Source: Actinomycetota bacterium (GTDB taxonomy: Bacteria; Actinomycetota; Thermoleophilia; Gaiellales; F1-60-MAGs149). Taken from it: a DNA stretch of 6,302 nt. The stretch spans positions 1-6,302 of the forward strand of contig CANKHS010000079.1 in NCBI GenBank assembly GCA_947481755.1. The letters are read 5' to 3'. The notes beneath the pieces are model-generated. The model searched no databases. It was not told the DNA's origin and saw only the letters and a program-made list of their open reading frames with translations. This document shows, piece after piece, positions 5,233-6,302 of the stretch. Within the stretch, counting starts at the first letter, position 1, and every line of letters starts with the position of its first letter. Position numbers and translations under genes: made by a program.

Positions 5233-6302
5233 CTAGACGATCCCGGCCTCTTGCAGTTTGCCGAGCTCACTTTGGGTGAGTCCAACAAGTCCACACCAGA
5301 CCGCTTCATTGTCTGCGCCGACCTCCCATTTGCCGCCCCAGCGGATCTCGCCAGGCGTCTCAGAGAGCTTCGGAGTGATACCCGGAATCGGCATGGTGCC
5401 GATCTCGGGGTCTTCCAGATCCACGATCAGGCCGCGTTCGCGGAAGTGCGGATCGTCGTACATGTCGGCGGCGGTGTACACACCAGCCGATACCACGTTT
5501 GCCTCGGCGAGCATCTCGTCGAGTTCTGCGGCCGTGTACCCGGCCGCCCATTCGTCGATCATTGCGTACAGCTCGTGCTCACGATCGCCGCGCTCGCGAT
5601 GCGTTGCGTACCGCGGATCTTCGGCCAATTCGGGCCGACCCATCACGACTGCGAGTCGCTTCCAGAGAGAGTCATGGTTGGCTGCGATCACCACCCACTT
5701 GTCGTCTTTCGACTTGTGCACATTGGAGGGGGCGATCTTCGAGAGGTACGAGCCGGATGGCTCGCGCACGACGCCGGTGAGGGCGTACTCGGTGATCGTC
5801 GACTCCGTCATCGCAAAGCAGGCGTCGACAATCGCAGCGTCGATGACCTGTCCCTTGTTGCCACCCCGGGCGTCGCGCCAATAGAGCGCGAGCAGGATGC
5901 CTTCAAACGCCTGCTTGGAGGCGAGTGTGTCACCAAGCGAGATACCACTGCGCGGCGGCGGCTGGTCGGGATAGCCATTGATGTAGCGGAGGCCACCCAT
6001 TGCCTCGCCGGCGGCGGCGAAACCGACGCGATCCTTATAGCGGCCGGTCTGGCCGTAGCCAGAGACGCGCGCGTAGATTAGTCGCGGGTTCTTAGCCATC
6101 GCCTGCTCCGGCCCGATGTTCCACTTCTCCATCGTGCCGGGGCTGAAGTTTTCGAGGGCAACGTCGGCCTTGGCCATCAGCTCGAGCGCAAGCTCTTGTC
6201 CCTCGGGGACGCGCAGGTTGAGCGTGACGACCTTCTTGTTGCGCGCGAGGCTCGGCCACCAGAGCGTGTGATCGTTGACGCGCTCGCGGCCCCATTCGCG
6301 CA
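5233..6302 (-). CDS. CaiB/BaiF family (class III) CoA-transferase, N-terminus cut by window edge
   Basis: The frame runs open from the right edge of the window to a TAG at 5235-5233, giving 355 complete codons of a protein usually near 400 residues. Roughly the first 40-50 residues are missing, and an internal ATG at 6177 lies well inside the conserved domain. Class III CoA-transferases move CoA from an acyl-CoA donor to a carboxylic acid through an aspartyl anhydride. Marks (numbered from the first complete codon): WWPSLARNKKVVTLNLRVPEG (14-34), ADVALENFSPGTMEKW (45-60), NPRLIYARVSGYGQTG (71-86), FAAAGEAMGGL (94-104), the catalytic-loop motif GDTLAS with presumed nucleophile Asp124, and GQVIDAAIVDACFAMTE (150-166). 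The second domain includes DDKWVVIAAN and a C-terminal W-G tail with LGLTQSE-like spacing (LVGLTQSELGKLQEAGIV). It is the most upstream operon gene seen here, followed after 36 nt by hyuA. Its acid substrate cannot be named; carnitine, formate/oxalate, succinate, mesaconate or aromatic acid types share these motifs. Confidence 0.93.
   Translation of the reverse strand, partial: REWGRERVNDHTLWWPSLARNKKVVTLNLRVPEGQELALELMAKADVALENFSPGTMEKWNIGPEQAMAKNPRLIYARVSGYGQTGRYKDRVGFAAAGEAMGGLRYINGYPDQPPPRSGISLGDTLASKQAFEGILLALYWRDARGGNKGQVIDAAIVDACFAMTESTITEYALTGVVREPSGSYLSKIAPSNVHKSKDDKWVVIAANHDSLWKRLAVVMGRPELAEDPRYATHRERGDREHELYAMIDEWAAGYTAAELDEMLAEANVVSAGVYTAADMYDDPHFRERGLIVDLEDPEIGTMPIPGITPKLSETPGEIRWGGKWEVGADNEAVWCGLVGLTQSELGKLQEAGIV

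Noticed and set aside
5218..6081. 287-codon open frame on the plus strand opposite the CoA-transferase
   Set aside because: The opposite strand carries clear CaiB/BaiF motifs along the whole length. The antisense translation has no family signature and no convincing ribosome site.

Overview
The window is G+C-rich, densely coding bacterial DNA with a strong bias toward G/C in third codon positions. Nothing in it fixes the taxon. A high-GC soil or aquatic bacterium such as an actinomycete or a proteobacterium fits, and I would not go further. It is metabolic gene space. I see no tRNA, rRNA, CRISPR array, phage gene or intact transposase.

Layout: (a) bases 1-402, plus strand, are the C-terminal part of a HpcH/HpaI aldolase / citrate lyase beta (CitE-like) protein. 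(b) Bases 403-525 are the only real intergenic region. It is almost filled by a perfect 41-bp inverted repeat (405-445 and 480-520, 34-nt spacer), and each arm is itself a hairpin. It sits exactly between two convergent genes. (c) Bases 526-6302, minus strand, hold a compact four-gene operon. Read in transcription order it encodes a class III CoA-transferase (CaiB/BaiF family, N-terminus cut by the window edge), HyuA (ATP-dependent hydantoinase/oxoprolinase/acetone-carboxylase A-type subunit), HyuB (the partner subunit), and an isochorismatase-fold cysteine amidohydrolase closest in motif pattern to N-carbamoylsarcosine amidase and maleamate amidase. Junctions are 36 nt (CoA-transferase/hyuA), 13 nt with a strong Shine-Dalgarno (hyuA/hyuB) and a 4-nt ATGA overlap (hyuB/amidohydrolase).

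How the genes may work together: HyuA and HyuB form ATP-dependent enzymes that either open a cyclic amide (N-methylhydantoin, hydantoin, 5-oxoproline) or carboxylate a ketone (acetone, acetophenone). The coupled amidohydrolase favours the first reading, hydantoin-type ring opening to an N-carbamoyl amino acid followed by decarbamoylation. The CoA-transferase at the head of the operon, and the CitE-like C-C lyase across the repeat, favour degradation of a carboxylic acid as its CoA ester. The substrate is not settled by the sequence. The most unusual items are this gene combination, the long nested palindrome, and a HyuB in which the usual Asn-Asp-Pro-Tyr/Gly-Gly loop is rewritten while the putative metal ligands are kept.
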